Positions 35,446-46,803 of a stretch of DNA of 64,000 bases are shown in pieces. The position numbers were made by a program, and so were the translations under genes. The notes under the pieces are model-generated. The model made no database searches. It saw nothing but the letters and a program-made list of their open reading frames with translations, and was not told the DNA's origin. This DNA comes from Medicago truncatula (lineage: Eukaryota; Streptophyta; Magnoliopsida; Fabales; Fabaceae). The stretch's first letter is position 1; each line of letters opens with the position of its first letter. The DNA lies in contig NC_053048.1 in NCBI RefSeq assembly GCF_003473485.1, forward strand, positions 8,059,501 to 8,123,500, written 5' to 3'.

Positions 35446-38310
35446 ATGGCAGAGAAACCCCAACCGGTTCGTGTATTATACTGCCAAGTTTGCAGTTTAC
35501 CTCCTGAATATTGCGAATTCGGCGGATCCGATTTTGAGAAATGTAAACCCTGGTTGATCCAAAACGTACCTGATTTATATCCCAATCTTCTTAACGGTAT
35601 CATCTTATTCTTCTTAATTTCATTTATCCTATTTATTAATTATTATAATTATAATTATAATTATAATTATTCTTGTTGATTTTGTGTAGAGGCGAATGAG
35701 AAAGAAGTTGGTAAAGTTGCTGATAAGTTACAAGGAACTGGTATTTCTTCTGCTGCTGCTTCTAGTGCTGGTGGTGCTGCTTCATCTGGTTTGTTTTTTT
35801 TATTTATTTTTGTAATTGAATTGTTGATGATGAATAACGGTTGAAATGCATGGAATTGTGGTAAATAGTGTTCAAATTTGTGGTTAATTAAGTTTCAATT
35901 GATGGTTAAGGAATTATCCAATCTTCATATACCTATTAACAACACTGCGTTAACCATTTGATAAGTTGTCAAATTTTGTTGTCTCAAATTGATTTTCGGG
36001 TAACACTTGGGTGACATTAGCCAATCACAATGCCACAATGCTTGTGAAAGAGAGAGAAACACAAACATTGTGGCATTGTGATTGGCCAATGTCACCCAGG
36101 TATTCTCCTTGATTTTCAAATAGCATTTCTGATTTTTTTTTTTTTTTTTTTTTTTGTGGTTGTGACCTGAATGTTGTCTCTCTCTTTTTTTTATTGTAAC
36201 GTGTTGCTTGCCTATTGGTTATTATTCAATTCCCTATTTTGATATTTTAGCAGCGAAGCCGGAGGAGGTCAAGCGTCTTCCAGGTGGGAAGGTAAAGAAA
36301 AAGGTATGTTTTGGAAGTCTTGAACGCAATCTTCATTTGATGTTAAATGTACAATTACCATCATTTGATTGATGTGATCAGATGCGGTGTTTTCTTTTCA
36401 GGACAAGCAAGAGGTTATTATTGAGAAGGTCGTACGTAACAAACGGAAATCTATCACCACCGTGAAAGGCTTAGAACTTTTCGGTGAGTTGTATTTTGCT
36501 TTCTTAGTTTTTTTGGATATCCAATGATGATATGTAGAATAGAATGACACTAGAGAATTGAAAAAAATAGAATTTGTATTCCATTATTTAAAAATGAAAT
36601 GGAATGGTAGGAGATTATTAACACTAAGTGTTTTCATCCCATATTTAGATATTGATATTTATTTTTTTATTTGGGAGAAGAGAGGATCAAGGTATTAGAT
36701 GCAATTAAAATTGATTCTACGAGGTTCTACCAAAATATCAGACACTAATCTCATTCCATTTTTTTATTATATCTCTTTATCTACATTGCACGAGTCTAGA
36801 TATGATGCTGGAGTACTTTTTCCAAAAAAACTAGGGTATGGGTATGGTAATATAAATAAGAAACTAAATTTTAGAGGAAAAAGAACTTGAATTGAATTGG
36901 TACTGAATTGCTATTCTGTCACTTGAAACTGAAATTAGGGGAGGGACCTTTACATAGCAAAAAAACTGGGTAATTTGTATAGCAGGAAATAGGAAAAGGA
37001 TCCATAAGGTAATAGAGAAACTATCAACATTTTTTTTACTCAAAAGCATCAACATTATCGACAAATGAATGCGGAAAACCTTTTTTATTTTTTATACAAT
37101 GTTTTTGCATTTATTGTGCTGCGGGTACAGGTTTGTACATACCCAAACAGCATCCTATTGTTCTCAAAAGTACTCAGTTTTTTTTTTTCATTTCGAAAAA
37201 TATTTTTGGAATGTACCGGATACGTATCCAGAAGTACCCAATGCGTACTGGGCACAACTACTTGCCCGTCACGTATGTGGCTTTAATTTTGGTGTACGTT
37301 TTTCCTTGACTTTTAATTAATGCGAACATGTTCTTGAGTTATCATTACATACATGTTGGTATTTAACTCAACACTTTTATTGCATTTCAGGTGTCAAGCT
37401 CAGTGATGCTTCAAAGAAACTCGGGAAAAAGTTCGCTACAGGAGCCTCAGTTGTCAAGGTTTTTTGGCTTATACATAATGGACATGTGTAGCTGCTTAAT
37501 AGTTCGATATAATCACTTATACTATTTTTTTTATTGGTGTCAGGGCCCAACTGAGAAAGAGCAAATTGATGTACAAGGGGATATATCTTATGACGTCGTG
37601 GAATTCATTACAGATACATGGCCTGACGTGAGTGTTATTCTTTTTCAGTAATACAATTTCTGTTCTAATTTGCATATTCATTTGTGGAAGAGATACTGGT
37701 GGATTTTTATTTGGGTTATAAAATTTCATCTAGAAAAACTTGTTATTTAAATAGGCAATCTGTCTTTGACACCAGCCTAAGGGATTTATGAAACACTTCA
37801 TTAACCTAGGATATAACTGCTGAAAGAAGCCATTAAAACATTATGATTACAAAAATAATCATAAAAAATATTACCCACCACAAGAAACACATCTAACGGT
37901 CACGCGTAGACCAGTGTTGTCCATCACAAAAAATAACGGTTTGTTCAAATTCTGCCTAGGAAAATGGCCGCTGTTTAAAACACTAGCGTAGACAAAGATA
38001 CCAGTATAATCTAATTACTAGTAAGTCTAGGAAAATATAGATCGATAAGTAAAGGAGGTGGTGAGGTTGTGTTCTATCTTCCATGGTTTATTTCTAATTG
38101 ATATGAGAAGGTAGTTCTTCAGCAGGTTGAGGCTAATCTCCCTACTTTATTTATATTATGCACGTCATGCCACTGATTCTTAATAAGTGCAACTAGTGTT
38201 TTTATCCCGAGACTATAGAATTTATATATGATTTGGAAATCTTCCTTCTGCAGGTTCCAGAAAGAGCAATTTTCTTTATAGAAGATGGGAAAAAGGTTCC
38301 AGCTGCTTGA
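35446..38310 (+). CDS. DENR: DENR/Tma22-like translation factor, 7 exons, 197 aa
   Basis: Exons are 35446-35596, 35690-35788, 36251-36303, 36402-36483, 37391-37458, 37544-37627 and 38254-38310; the phases join cleanly. The N-terminus has a four-Cys cluster (C13, C16, C23, C33) as in density-regulated protein. An Ala/Ser-rich linker and a Lys-rich stretch follow, then a SUI1/eIF1-like domain from about residue 105 to 190 (T-V-K-G-L-E-L-F-G, K-K-L-G-K-K-F, I-D-V-Q-G-D). In eukaryotes DENR partners with MCT-1 to recycle 40S subunits and promote reinitiation after upstream ORFs; in plants the pair acts in reinitiation. The length matches the family. The ATG at 35446 begins M-A-E-K-P-Q-P-V-R and is the first in-frame ATG. 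Confidence 0.93.
35998..36108. mobile_element. 111-bp MITE hairpin with 9-bp TSD, DENR intron 2
   Basis: Inverted arms of about 40 bases share CCAATCACAATGCCACAATG around a loop rich in GAGA. The 9-bp duplication TTGATTTTC flanks it (35989-35997, 36109-36117). A 9-bp duplication suggests a Mutator-type MITE. It would form a tight hairpin in the pre-mRNA. Confidence 0.85.
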
Positions 38311-40495
38311 TTTTGACTATTTATAAAAAAAAAACACTCTGGACTGGTGACTAGAAAAGAATCAGTTATTTTGCTGGATTTTGAAAGGAATGGCTGATAA
38401 ACTTGGTATTTAATGTTTAAACACTACTTTTAGCCATTAAACATATATTACATCATGGTCCAATGTGTATTTTCAGTTAAATTATGTTCAATGAAGTAAT
38501 GAACTGTGTGCGTATAGAAGCAAAAGAATGAAAATGGTTTATTTGCTTCAATTTGTACTAGCATAGTAGCATTTATTAATCTTTTAAGTTAGTTAAGGGT
38601 GCTCAAGAGTTTTGTGTGAAGAAAAGTTCTACATTCATAAAATGCCAAGAGTTTTGGGCATTTTGAAAACAATGTAACATTTTCATAATTAAAAAATGAG
38701 ACTAGAAATAGAAAATGTTTTTGGCTTTCATAATTAATCTTCATTTTTAGAGTATTCTGGTATCTAGGTTTGAATATAGAACCAGAATTTATTAAAGGTA
38801 TTTCATTAAGTCAATTTTTTAAGCTGTTTCATTTATAATTAGTTTTTAAAAAATGGTATGAGGAAAGGGGAGTTTGGATATCTCATGAAAAATGAACTGA
38901 GATATCGTATGCTGATGAGGCTGTCTCTGCTTTTATATTAACTAAGGTATGTAAAGACATCACTATAGGGAGAATGGTCCTAATTAGGTTGGCACTATGA
39001 ACTCTACCAATCATTTGCATCACACCTTATGAATAATATTCAAGATAAAAATTCAAAAACAAAGTGTGGGGACAAATGCCAAACCCCACACAAGGGAGAA
39101 AGAGGAATCCAATCAACACTGTTAACCAATTTTGGGATAGAAGAATCCATTTCTGGGATCATCTGTCTTACATTTCATCTCTCTTGCATTTCAACCAATT
39201 TTGGGATAGAGGAATCCAATCAACCCTTGTAATCGGACGATCTATTATTATAGGATGAAATATCAACTGAGAAAAACTTAAGGATGGATGATTCTTGAGT
39301 AGAGAAAATCATGGTCTCTTTAGAGAGTTTCCCAATAGAGATGGTAAATGGATGGTATCTTTAGAGCATTTCTCTATTTTTAATATGCCAAATGATATAG
39401 AAAATGTGAACAATCGCTACCATAATGATCTCCTGAACACGAGGACTCTGACCATGGTTACAAAGCTCAGTTAATGCTCAAATGCTACTTATATTCTAGG
39501 AGGCCAAGCTAGGACCAATGATAACTAGCGAGGTTGCAACACAGAACAGATGGTCCATAGTTTTAATGTGATATACAACAACAATTGTGTCCCTTTGCAT
39601 ACCAAATATGTTATGTCATCTTCCTCATCAACTCATATCCTGAGCACGCTTAAGTCACAATCAGTCGTGCCTTTCAAGAGTACTTGAATGAGATGGTTGG
39701 TAGAGAGTTTTGTCATCCACTACTGTCTTATCCGGTTCGAGAGATTAGTTTATGTAATTGTGTGTAGAGAATACCCAACTTATACCAACGTCAAAATTGT
39801 GTCTTCCACTAGAACATGAACTAGAACCATCCTCTTATCATTTCTTATTTCTCTTAGTTGAAATAACTAATTTTTTTATGTGTTCATATTTAGCAAAAAC
39901 CTTCCACATAGCACTTGAACTGAAATCATGTGGAATCACATTGAAATTGTAAGTCACCATACCAGTGTTGTCCTCAACACTGCTCCTCCCATTACCAGCA
40001 ACATCCATTCGTCCTCTGTGCCATTTCTACTGTGATTTTCTCTAACCCCCTAACCTTCACCCACTTGCCACTTACCATTTTTTTAGGTACCCTATACATA
40101 TGTTTTTTTAGTGGTTAATTTGATAGGGGAAGAAAAATTCTGCTAGCAGTGAGGATTAGATCCTAGACCTCCTTCAGAATACTCTTTTAACGTTTCAACT
40201 CATACCACCATTTTATTCCAAACTAAGTGTGAACCCTAGTTAGAGGATACTCATATATTTACTTGTTGCATGTGATATACACTATTCTACTTGGTGTGAA
40301 CCCTTATTAGAGGAACCCATATAAATATTCTTGTTGCACATGATGTACCCCTAGCATTACTCTTTAGTCGAATGATCAAATCGAATTCATGAACAACAAT
40401 GATCCCTTTCCCTATCTGCTCAATTTGAAACTCCCTCATGTGCCCCTCCCTTCTCACACCTTCTCTCATTACTTTCTCATTCGTTTTTATTTTTA

Positions 40496-40527
<32 letters not shown>

Positions 40528-40721
40528 AGAATATGTAACTGTTGTAGTAACCATAACCAAAAAATTAAATAAATAGCGACTGTTGATTAAGTTAAAACAA
40601 TTCAATTACATTCTTTAAACATACTTTACGTAAGATGAATACATTAAATTTATTAGAATTTGATTGTCGCAAAACTTTTATGCTTATGTTTATATCACTG
40701 AAGGCCTTTGAATAATAAAAT
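38311..40721. other. Intergenic with small tandem duplications
   Basis: The start includes the DENR 3' region. A phrase ACCAATTTTGGGATAGA is repeated at 39125 and 39194. A 67-base offset duplication beginning GTGTGAACCC lies at 40227 and 40294. A T run of about 25 bases is at 40497-40520. No gene is supported. A faint LINE C-terminus-like stretch on the minus strand near 39370-39420 was not firm enough to call. Confidence 0.4.
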
Positions 40722-41355
40722 AAAAATGTGGCAGCCTCTTAAGTTTTCTTCAAGGTTACAACCTCTTAATGAGAAACTTCATTTTCAATGGTTTGTTAGA
40801 AATTGGAAATGGAAGAGAGAGTTCTGCCGTATTAGTTTTCCTTTTCTGTGACATTTATCAACCAACAAAGAAATTTTTTGTGTTCAACAATGATGTATCA
40901 TTTTATTTTTGTGTCAAAGAGGTCGCACATGTCCTTGGTATTGAAGATACCGGGACAAGTTTAGCATACTCCTGCAACAAAATTTCCTTAGTTTCTCTTT
41001 GACTTAAAAAGAGAATTCAATTTGCCAAAATAAAAAAAGAAGCTAAGAGAATTTCGTTGCAGGAGAGTATGCTAAAGTAGTCCCAATATCTTCAATACCA
41101 AAGACATGCGCGACCTCTTTGACACAAGAGTAAAATGATATATCATTTGTTGAACACAACATTTTTTTGTTGGTTGATAATTGTTACAGAAAAGGGAAAA
41201 TAATAAGACAAAACTCCCTCTTCCATCTCCAATTTCTAACAAACCATTGAAAATGAAGTTTCTCATTAGAGTTTTTTTTTTCAAAATTTAAGTTTTTTGT
41301 CAGGGCCACAAGAGTTTGTAAGCTTGAAAAAAGCTTAAGAGGCTGCCACGTTTTT
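40722..41355. repeat. 634-bp inverted repeat with protein-like arms
   Basis: The left end AAAAATGTGGCAGCCTCTT is mirrored by AAGAGGCTGCCACGTTTTT. The arms (about 40722-41000 and 41037-41355) flank a loop of about 36 bases. Both arms read, outside to inside, as M-R-N-F-I-F-N-G-L-L-E-I-G followed by Y-Q-P-T-K-K; the left arm continues V-K-E-V-A-H-V-L-G-I-E-D-T-G. The arms differ by substitutions and an indel of about 40 bases. A transcript would form a long double-stranded stem. Confidence 0.85.
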
Positions 41356-41492
41356 GTATCCTAGAAAACATAAAGTATTTATTATTTTTCTATACCTCGA
41401 TTAGTGTATGTTTTCTCAAGGTTTGTCTGGCGAGTCATTACAACTAGATGAAAATAGGGGGTGGGAGACCATGTCAAGATTGACAGACGGTA

Positions 41493-41925
41493 CCATTTAA
41501 TTTGGGAAAGGAGAATTCTTTCCCACCATGAAAAAGTTGATCATGTCCATTAGATTAAATGAGGAACATATTTCTATCATACTCTCTCAACCACTAAATT
41601 ATTTTTTTATACTATCTTTTACACTCTCTCTTTCATGTCCCCACAGACTCATACCACCACCACTAAATCACAAATTCAACAATCACTTTGACCACCACTG
41701 CACCACCACACACCACCATGGTTGCTGTCGGAAAACTTGTTAGCGTACCATTTTCAAGGATCAAACAAATTTAGTGTGAGAACATGAAAGAGAGAGGGTG
41801 GAAGATATTGTAAAAAATAATTTAGTGTTGAGAGAATATGATAAGAATGTGTTCCTCATTTAATCTAATGAACATGATCAACTTTCCCATGGTGGGAAAG
41901 AACTCTCCTTTCCCAAATTAAATGG
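41493..41925. mobile_element. Long-TIR MITE (433 bp)
   Basis: The left end CCATTTAATTTGGGAAAGG is mirrored by CCTTTCCCAAATTAAATGG. The inverted similarity runs for about 120 bases (TTCTTTCCCACCATG, TTAGATTAAATGAGGAACA). The interior carries CACCAC-rich sequence. No target-site duplication was resolved. A diverged relative lies near 60090-60200. Confidence 0.8.
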
Positions 41926-42469
41926 CATCTTGGCAGACTGTTTCACGAGTGCAAGAGCAATGCAGTTATATATTGTAGACTTCATATACTCCTTGCATTT
42001 GGTGTGAACTCACTAAAAAATAATTAACTTGTAAACTCTTAATTTAAGACACCATTGAAACATACAAAGCCATCCAATTAAACCTGAACTAAAAATTTAA
42101 ATTCAAAAAGAATTGCGTTTCTTACCATTTTTATTAACAAGCGTTGGTATTGAGTATCTTGATTGGAATTCATGGATAAATAACATAATATAATATGTAC
42201 TAGCTATTACCACACATTTTATAAACTTTTTTCATAACTCAATACGGACACAGTTATATTGTTAGAATTAGTATGCAACTTTTGAGCGTTTCTAAAAAGA
42301 TATTTAAGGAAATCAACGTATGTAACCGATGAGTCCATGGAAAATATGAAAACTATTATTCAAACATCTATGATTCCTCATTCAAAAAACCTATAAACAG
42401 AAAGTACTATAAGTATTCCATATGAGTAAATCCTATCTTAGGAATCCTATTTTTATTATTTTGAATCAC

Positions 42470-42589
42470 CTATTCTCTTTCCAACAAATCTTGTGCCCCA
42501 AACAGGTTCTTCATCACTACACTCCATCTTTCCCAATTGCGTGCTTCAAGAATTGGAAGATGAGTGTTGAAACTACTGCTACCATTCAT
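42470..42589 (-). pseudogene. Copia gag N-terminal fragment (39 codons)
   Basis: On the minus strand an ATG at 42589 opens a 39-codon frame ending in TAG. It includes the Copia gag N-terminal pattern N-W-E-R-W, V-M-K-N-L-F-G and Q-D-L-L-E. A primer-binding-site-like TGGCATCATGAGCC lies just upstream on the same strand (42663-42676). This is the 5' end of a Ty1/copia element; protease, integrase and reverse transcriptase are absent. Confidence 0.75.
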
Positions 42590-42676
42590 GGTTACTCCTT
42601 TAGTGTTTCTACCTTGATAATTGCGTGATTGAAGATCTCTTTCACCCTTAGAACGAAACTAAGGCTCATGATGCCA

Positions 42677-43090
42677 ATTTATTAGCGCAACTTCGATGCT
42701 TGTTTCACAAGCTAGGGTTTTTCTAGGGTTTTGATTTTATTGAATTTGAGAGAATAAGAAGAATGTAGAAGAATGATGATATTAGAATTATGAAGAATGT
42801 GATTTCATTAGGTGTGAATCACACAATACAATTGCTTGAGAAACAAGTCATCTCCAAAACCCTAATAACCTAATGCTAAAATCTAGCAAAAAATGTAACT
42901 AACTTCATAACAAACAAAACTAACTTGATTACTATGTGATCTTAACCAAACAAACTTGATTAAGTCACAAATCACTTATTCTAACTTGAATTAACAAACT
43001 AACATTATCATCACTTGAGAGTGAGACTTCATTAGGTACTTGTCTCCTGCCAACACAACAAATGAAATGATTGTCATGTTCAAGTAAAAT
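42677..43090 (-). mobile_element. Probable Copia 5' LTR remnant
   Basis: Sequence upstream (minus strand) of the primer-binding-site-like motif and gag fragment, in the position of a 5' LTR. Clear TG...CA ends were not found, so the limits are approximate. Its outer 77 bases recur at 44726-44802. Confidence 0.45.
43005..43081. repeat. 77-bp direct repeat, copy 1
   Basis: Shares CATCACTTGAGAGTGAGACT and ATGATTGTCATGTTC with 44726-44802, same orientation, about eight differences. Confidence 0.8.
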
Positions 43091-44725
43091 TCCTTCATTT
43101 TTAATCATGTGTGACTAGCAAATAGCAATAACCGATTCCTGTTTTTTATTCTCCTAGAAAAAATTACTTGAGTTTCTTAACAGGTTTTATTGCTTTAAAA
43201 GACAAAAATTTTAAAGTAGATAAACATGGCAATACATATATATTGAAAGTGTAGAAGAACGATTTAAATAATTCCTAAAAGAAGCCAGCTTTGTGTTTAG
43301 AGTAGGGAAACACCACTCATATAAAAAACTTAGTATTAATAATTGTCGTGATCTCACTCTATTGCCCTAAAAAATTTATCTCACTATTTTTATTTATTAA
43401 TAATAATAATAATTAATTATTCATTGACCTTTTTTTTCCCTTTTCTTATCATATATATTATTTTTAGAAACTCGGTATCCGATTAGTAATATTTACTAAA
43501 CTGAGGGATTAATTGCAAAATTTGCTAGACTGGACCTTTGTATGACTGTATATATGATTTGGATGATGGTGAATCTATTTTCCCAATTATCTCTCTTACT
43601 CTATGTTTTTTTTAATAGACTAAATAGATATGTATTAAAGCATTTAAAAATAAATAGATATGTATTAAACGAAATAGAGTATAAGAGATATTCAAACAAC
43701 TGAGATGAACCATGGGGAGGAAATGTGACAAATCCCAAAAGATGACACTCCAGAAGAAGCCAACAGATACCTTTTGGAGCAAACATGAGGAATGATCCAT
43801 ATACATAAGCTACTTTCAATATATATATATATATATATATATATAGGTCGAGTTTGCCCTCCATGAGGATCATGCATATAAAATCAATTGGAGGGAAAAA
43901 ATTTATTAAAAAATATTGGTCATTTTATAACTGTCCTTAAGGGTATTGAAACTCAAAACCTTGAGATTACAAGCTTAAACACTTCAACTGTGGAAACAAT
44001 TCTTCACTTAATCGGAACTATTTTGAAGAAATCTTATTGAATAGTGAACAAGTTTGACTTTGAAATGTTTTTGATCAAGTGATGATATCATTTCTCCTAT
44101 GGTGTGATTATTGCCCTTAAAAGATGTTTCTAGTATTTTAATGCTAGAACTCATTCTCATTGACATTGGTAGAAACACTAACTAGAGGCATAATAATTTA
44201 CTTAATTTCTATGATTTGGTAAAAAATATCTTAAATTTAAGGACAAAGGTAGTACTTTTGAATTGGTTCAATAAAATTTGATTCAAAAAATCTACTTTTA
44301 AAATCAGTTTTACAGTAAAAAGTTATTTGAAAAGTGTCTTTGAAGGACTACAAATGTGTTTTAACTCCACTTTTTAGTCGGTTACAAGACAATCGATTTT
44401 AAAAATTACTTTTTAAGTTTGTAAGTTTTTTACTGATTTAAAAGGTCACACTTGGTAAGTCTTGATAAATAGAATCATCTGTAGAACCAACTTAAAAAGT
44501 CTTCTAGAACTGACTGTATAATTAATCACTTATACATCAATTAGACATTATTTTAATCATCATATAGAACTTCACCTTACTAAAAAAATAATAGTCCAAT
44601 GAAAAAAAAATTGACTAAAAATAGTCCTATGAAATGTTCTCTTTGTTTCATTAAAACTTCTTATCTGCAAACTTACACTATAAATGACTATAGCTTAAAA
44701 GAAATATTTTCGTCGTAGATAAATG
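43091..44725. other. Intergenic, no gene recognised
   Basis: Contains an (AT)n microsatellite at about 43819-43846. The rest is AT-rich. No coding region is supported. Confidence 0.5.
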
Positions 44726-44802
44726 TTATCATCACTTGAGAGTGAGACTTCATTAGGTACCTGTATCATGCGAACACAACAATTGAAATGATTGTCATGT
44801 TC
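44726..44802. repeat. 77-bp direct repeat, copy 2
   Basis: Second copy of the segment at 43005-43081. Just downstream is a GC-rich stretch (44860-44930) with CCGTCCCTG repeated at both ends, immediately before the duplicated LINE block. Confidence 0.8.
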
Positions 44803-44929
44803 TATTTCATGTTGTTAGTAGAAGTTGGAAGTGTCATGGCTTCCATAGGTCCTCAAAGAGATCCGTCCCTGAGTAGGGGTTGAGCCCGGGCGCGTGCCCA
44901 AGCTAGCTGGGTGGTAAATCCGTCCCTGG

Positions 44930-46803
44930 CTGATTGGATTAAGGTGAAATTAGCTACTTGGAAAGGGTTGCTTCTCTCTAGTATTGGCAGGGTTCAACTT
45001 GTCAAACCTATTCTTCATGGCATGTTGGTGTATTCTTTTCGTGTGTATCAATGGCCTATTTCTTTGCTTAAGATGATGGACTGTTGGCTTAAAAACTTTA
45101 TCTGGAGTGGGGGCATTAATTATCGTAAAGTTTGCCTTCCTTGGGATGCAGGCGGACTTGACCTCAAGTCTACCCATTCTATTAATGACTCCAAACCTTT
45201 CTTGTAATGTCATAGTCCACATTTTGGGATGATTTGAATTTTATAATCTGAACTCTTTCTTGTTTGAATTCAAATTATATAATCTGAACCAGTCCCAGAT
45301 TGTGTTAAAGCTCGTATTTTGGCAGAGTTCAAAACACAAAAAATTAAAAAGTGTAAAACACCATAATAAAACACACACAAATGATCATGGATCAGTGAAA
45401 GTTAAATCATCATATAGTATATCCATTCAAGCCCTGATTTCATTGTAGGTCATGTCTCGAATAAAACTTTTTCAATATCTTCGAAAGGTTTGATCAATGA
45501 AGTCTCCAACTCAATAGGTACTTTAGAACTTTACTGAAAAAATACAGAGAACATGGTTCTTACATCATCGTTGTTGAACCAAGATGGGTTTTAGAACAAT
45601 ATCTCTAAGGTTTTGATGATAACAATGTATAGAAGAACAACTGGGTACTCAAAATTTTGTTCAAGTATGTAGGACCATATAATTAAAATCTTGCTCAGAA
45701 GTCAACATTTTGGACACAAAAGATGAATTCTGATACCCAAGAGAAGCTATGATGACAAATCTCTGATTTGAAGACAGTCAACAAAAAATCCAAATCTCTA
45801 ATCAAGTATTCATCAAGTTTGTAGACGAAGCTCTAATATGAAGAATCAAGTCTGATCTGAAGAATCAAGTCAATGTCAATGCTCTGATGAACATTTGACC
45901 AAGACTAACTTTTGTTTCTTTTGAAGAAATGTCACTTTCCATGTGTCAGGAGTACTTTATTTCTTGGTGAATTAAAAGAAGACACATGTGCAGCAACATA
46001 TAAGTCTTTAGAAAAAAAAAAGTTTTGCAACGGGTAATTTCAAAAGAAGCAAAGGAATTTTGAAATACGTTTCAACGAAAAACACCAAAAATAGAAATGA
46101 ATTTTGAATCTGAAGAAACATCTCAAAGAAGCTTGATGTGCTGCCAATTATTCAAACAAACGCTTTATTCAAATCTCCTATAAAAATAGCTTGAGCGTTT
46201 GAAGAAAAATAATAACAATCTCAATCAACTGTGTCAAAACTCAGATCAAATCTTAGCGCAAAAACACTTATAAAAATTCTTATAAAATTTCTTACAAACT
46301 TCTATCGTAGAACACCTTAAGGGCCCATTTGGTGCACAAGATAAGAAAATATGATATGATAACACAATTTTAACCTACTTAAGTCCATTGTTTGATGCAT
46401 CAGTAGGAAAGGATAAAATAAACCTATTACTTATCCTTTCCTATTGCTTCTTTGTAATTTTAATCCTGAATTTTTAGTGGGTTAAGAAAATTTTGCATCT
46501 TTTCATTTTCTCCAACGCCTCAACATCAGTTGTATCTCCCCTCTCTTAAATAAACATTATCTTTCTCACATCTACAAAAATCCAACATATAAAAATTGAA
46601 TAACAGGGTAGCACTCTCCGCTTCCACTAATCAATGAATTTTAGAACCCTAGAAATTGAATTCATGTGCTTAAAATCAATTGATTTTTATTGAATTAATT
46701 TAGGCTTACTATTAACATTTTTTTCTTTGTAATTGAAAAACTATTGAATATAACCTCATTGGCAGGAAACACTAATAATTTATAAATATAACTTCATTGG
46801 CAG
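44930..46803. repeat. Duplicated block, copy 2
   Basis: Collinear with 29653-31936 but without the 391-bp MITE and without 24 bases between two AAAGTTTG repeats. It begins with LINE C-terminal coding sequence (44930-45206, including C-L-P-W-D-A-G-G-L-D) and continues through the same non-LINE sequence. It ends near CATTGGCAG in both copies. Confidence 0.85.

Noticed and set aside
39370..39420. LINE C-terminus-like stretch on the minus strand
   Set aside because: Only a short I-I-W-H-type similarity; too weak without a search.
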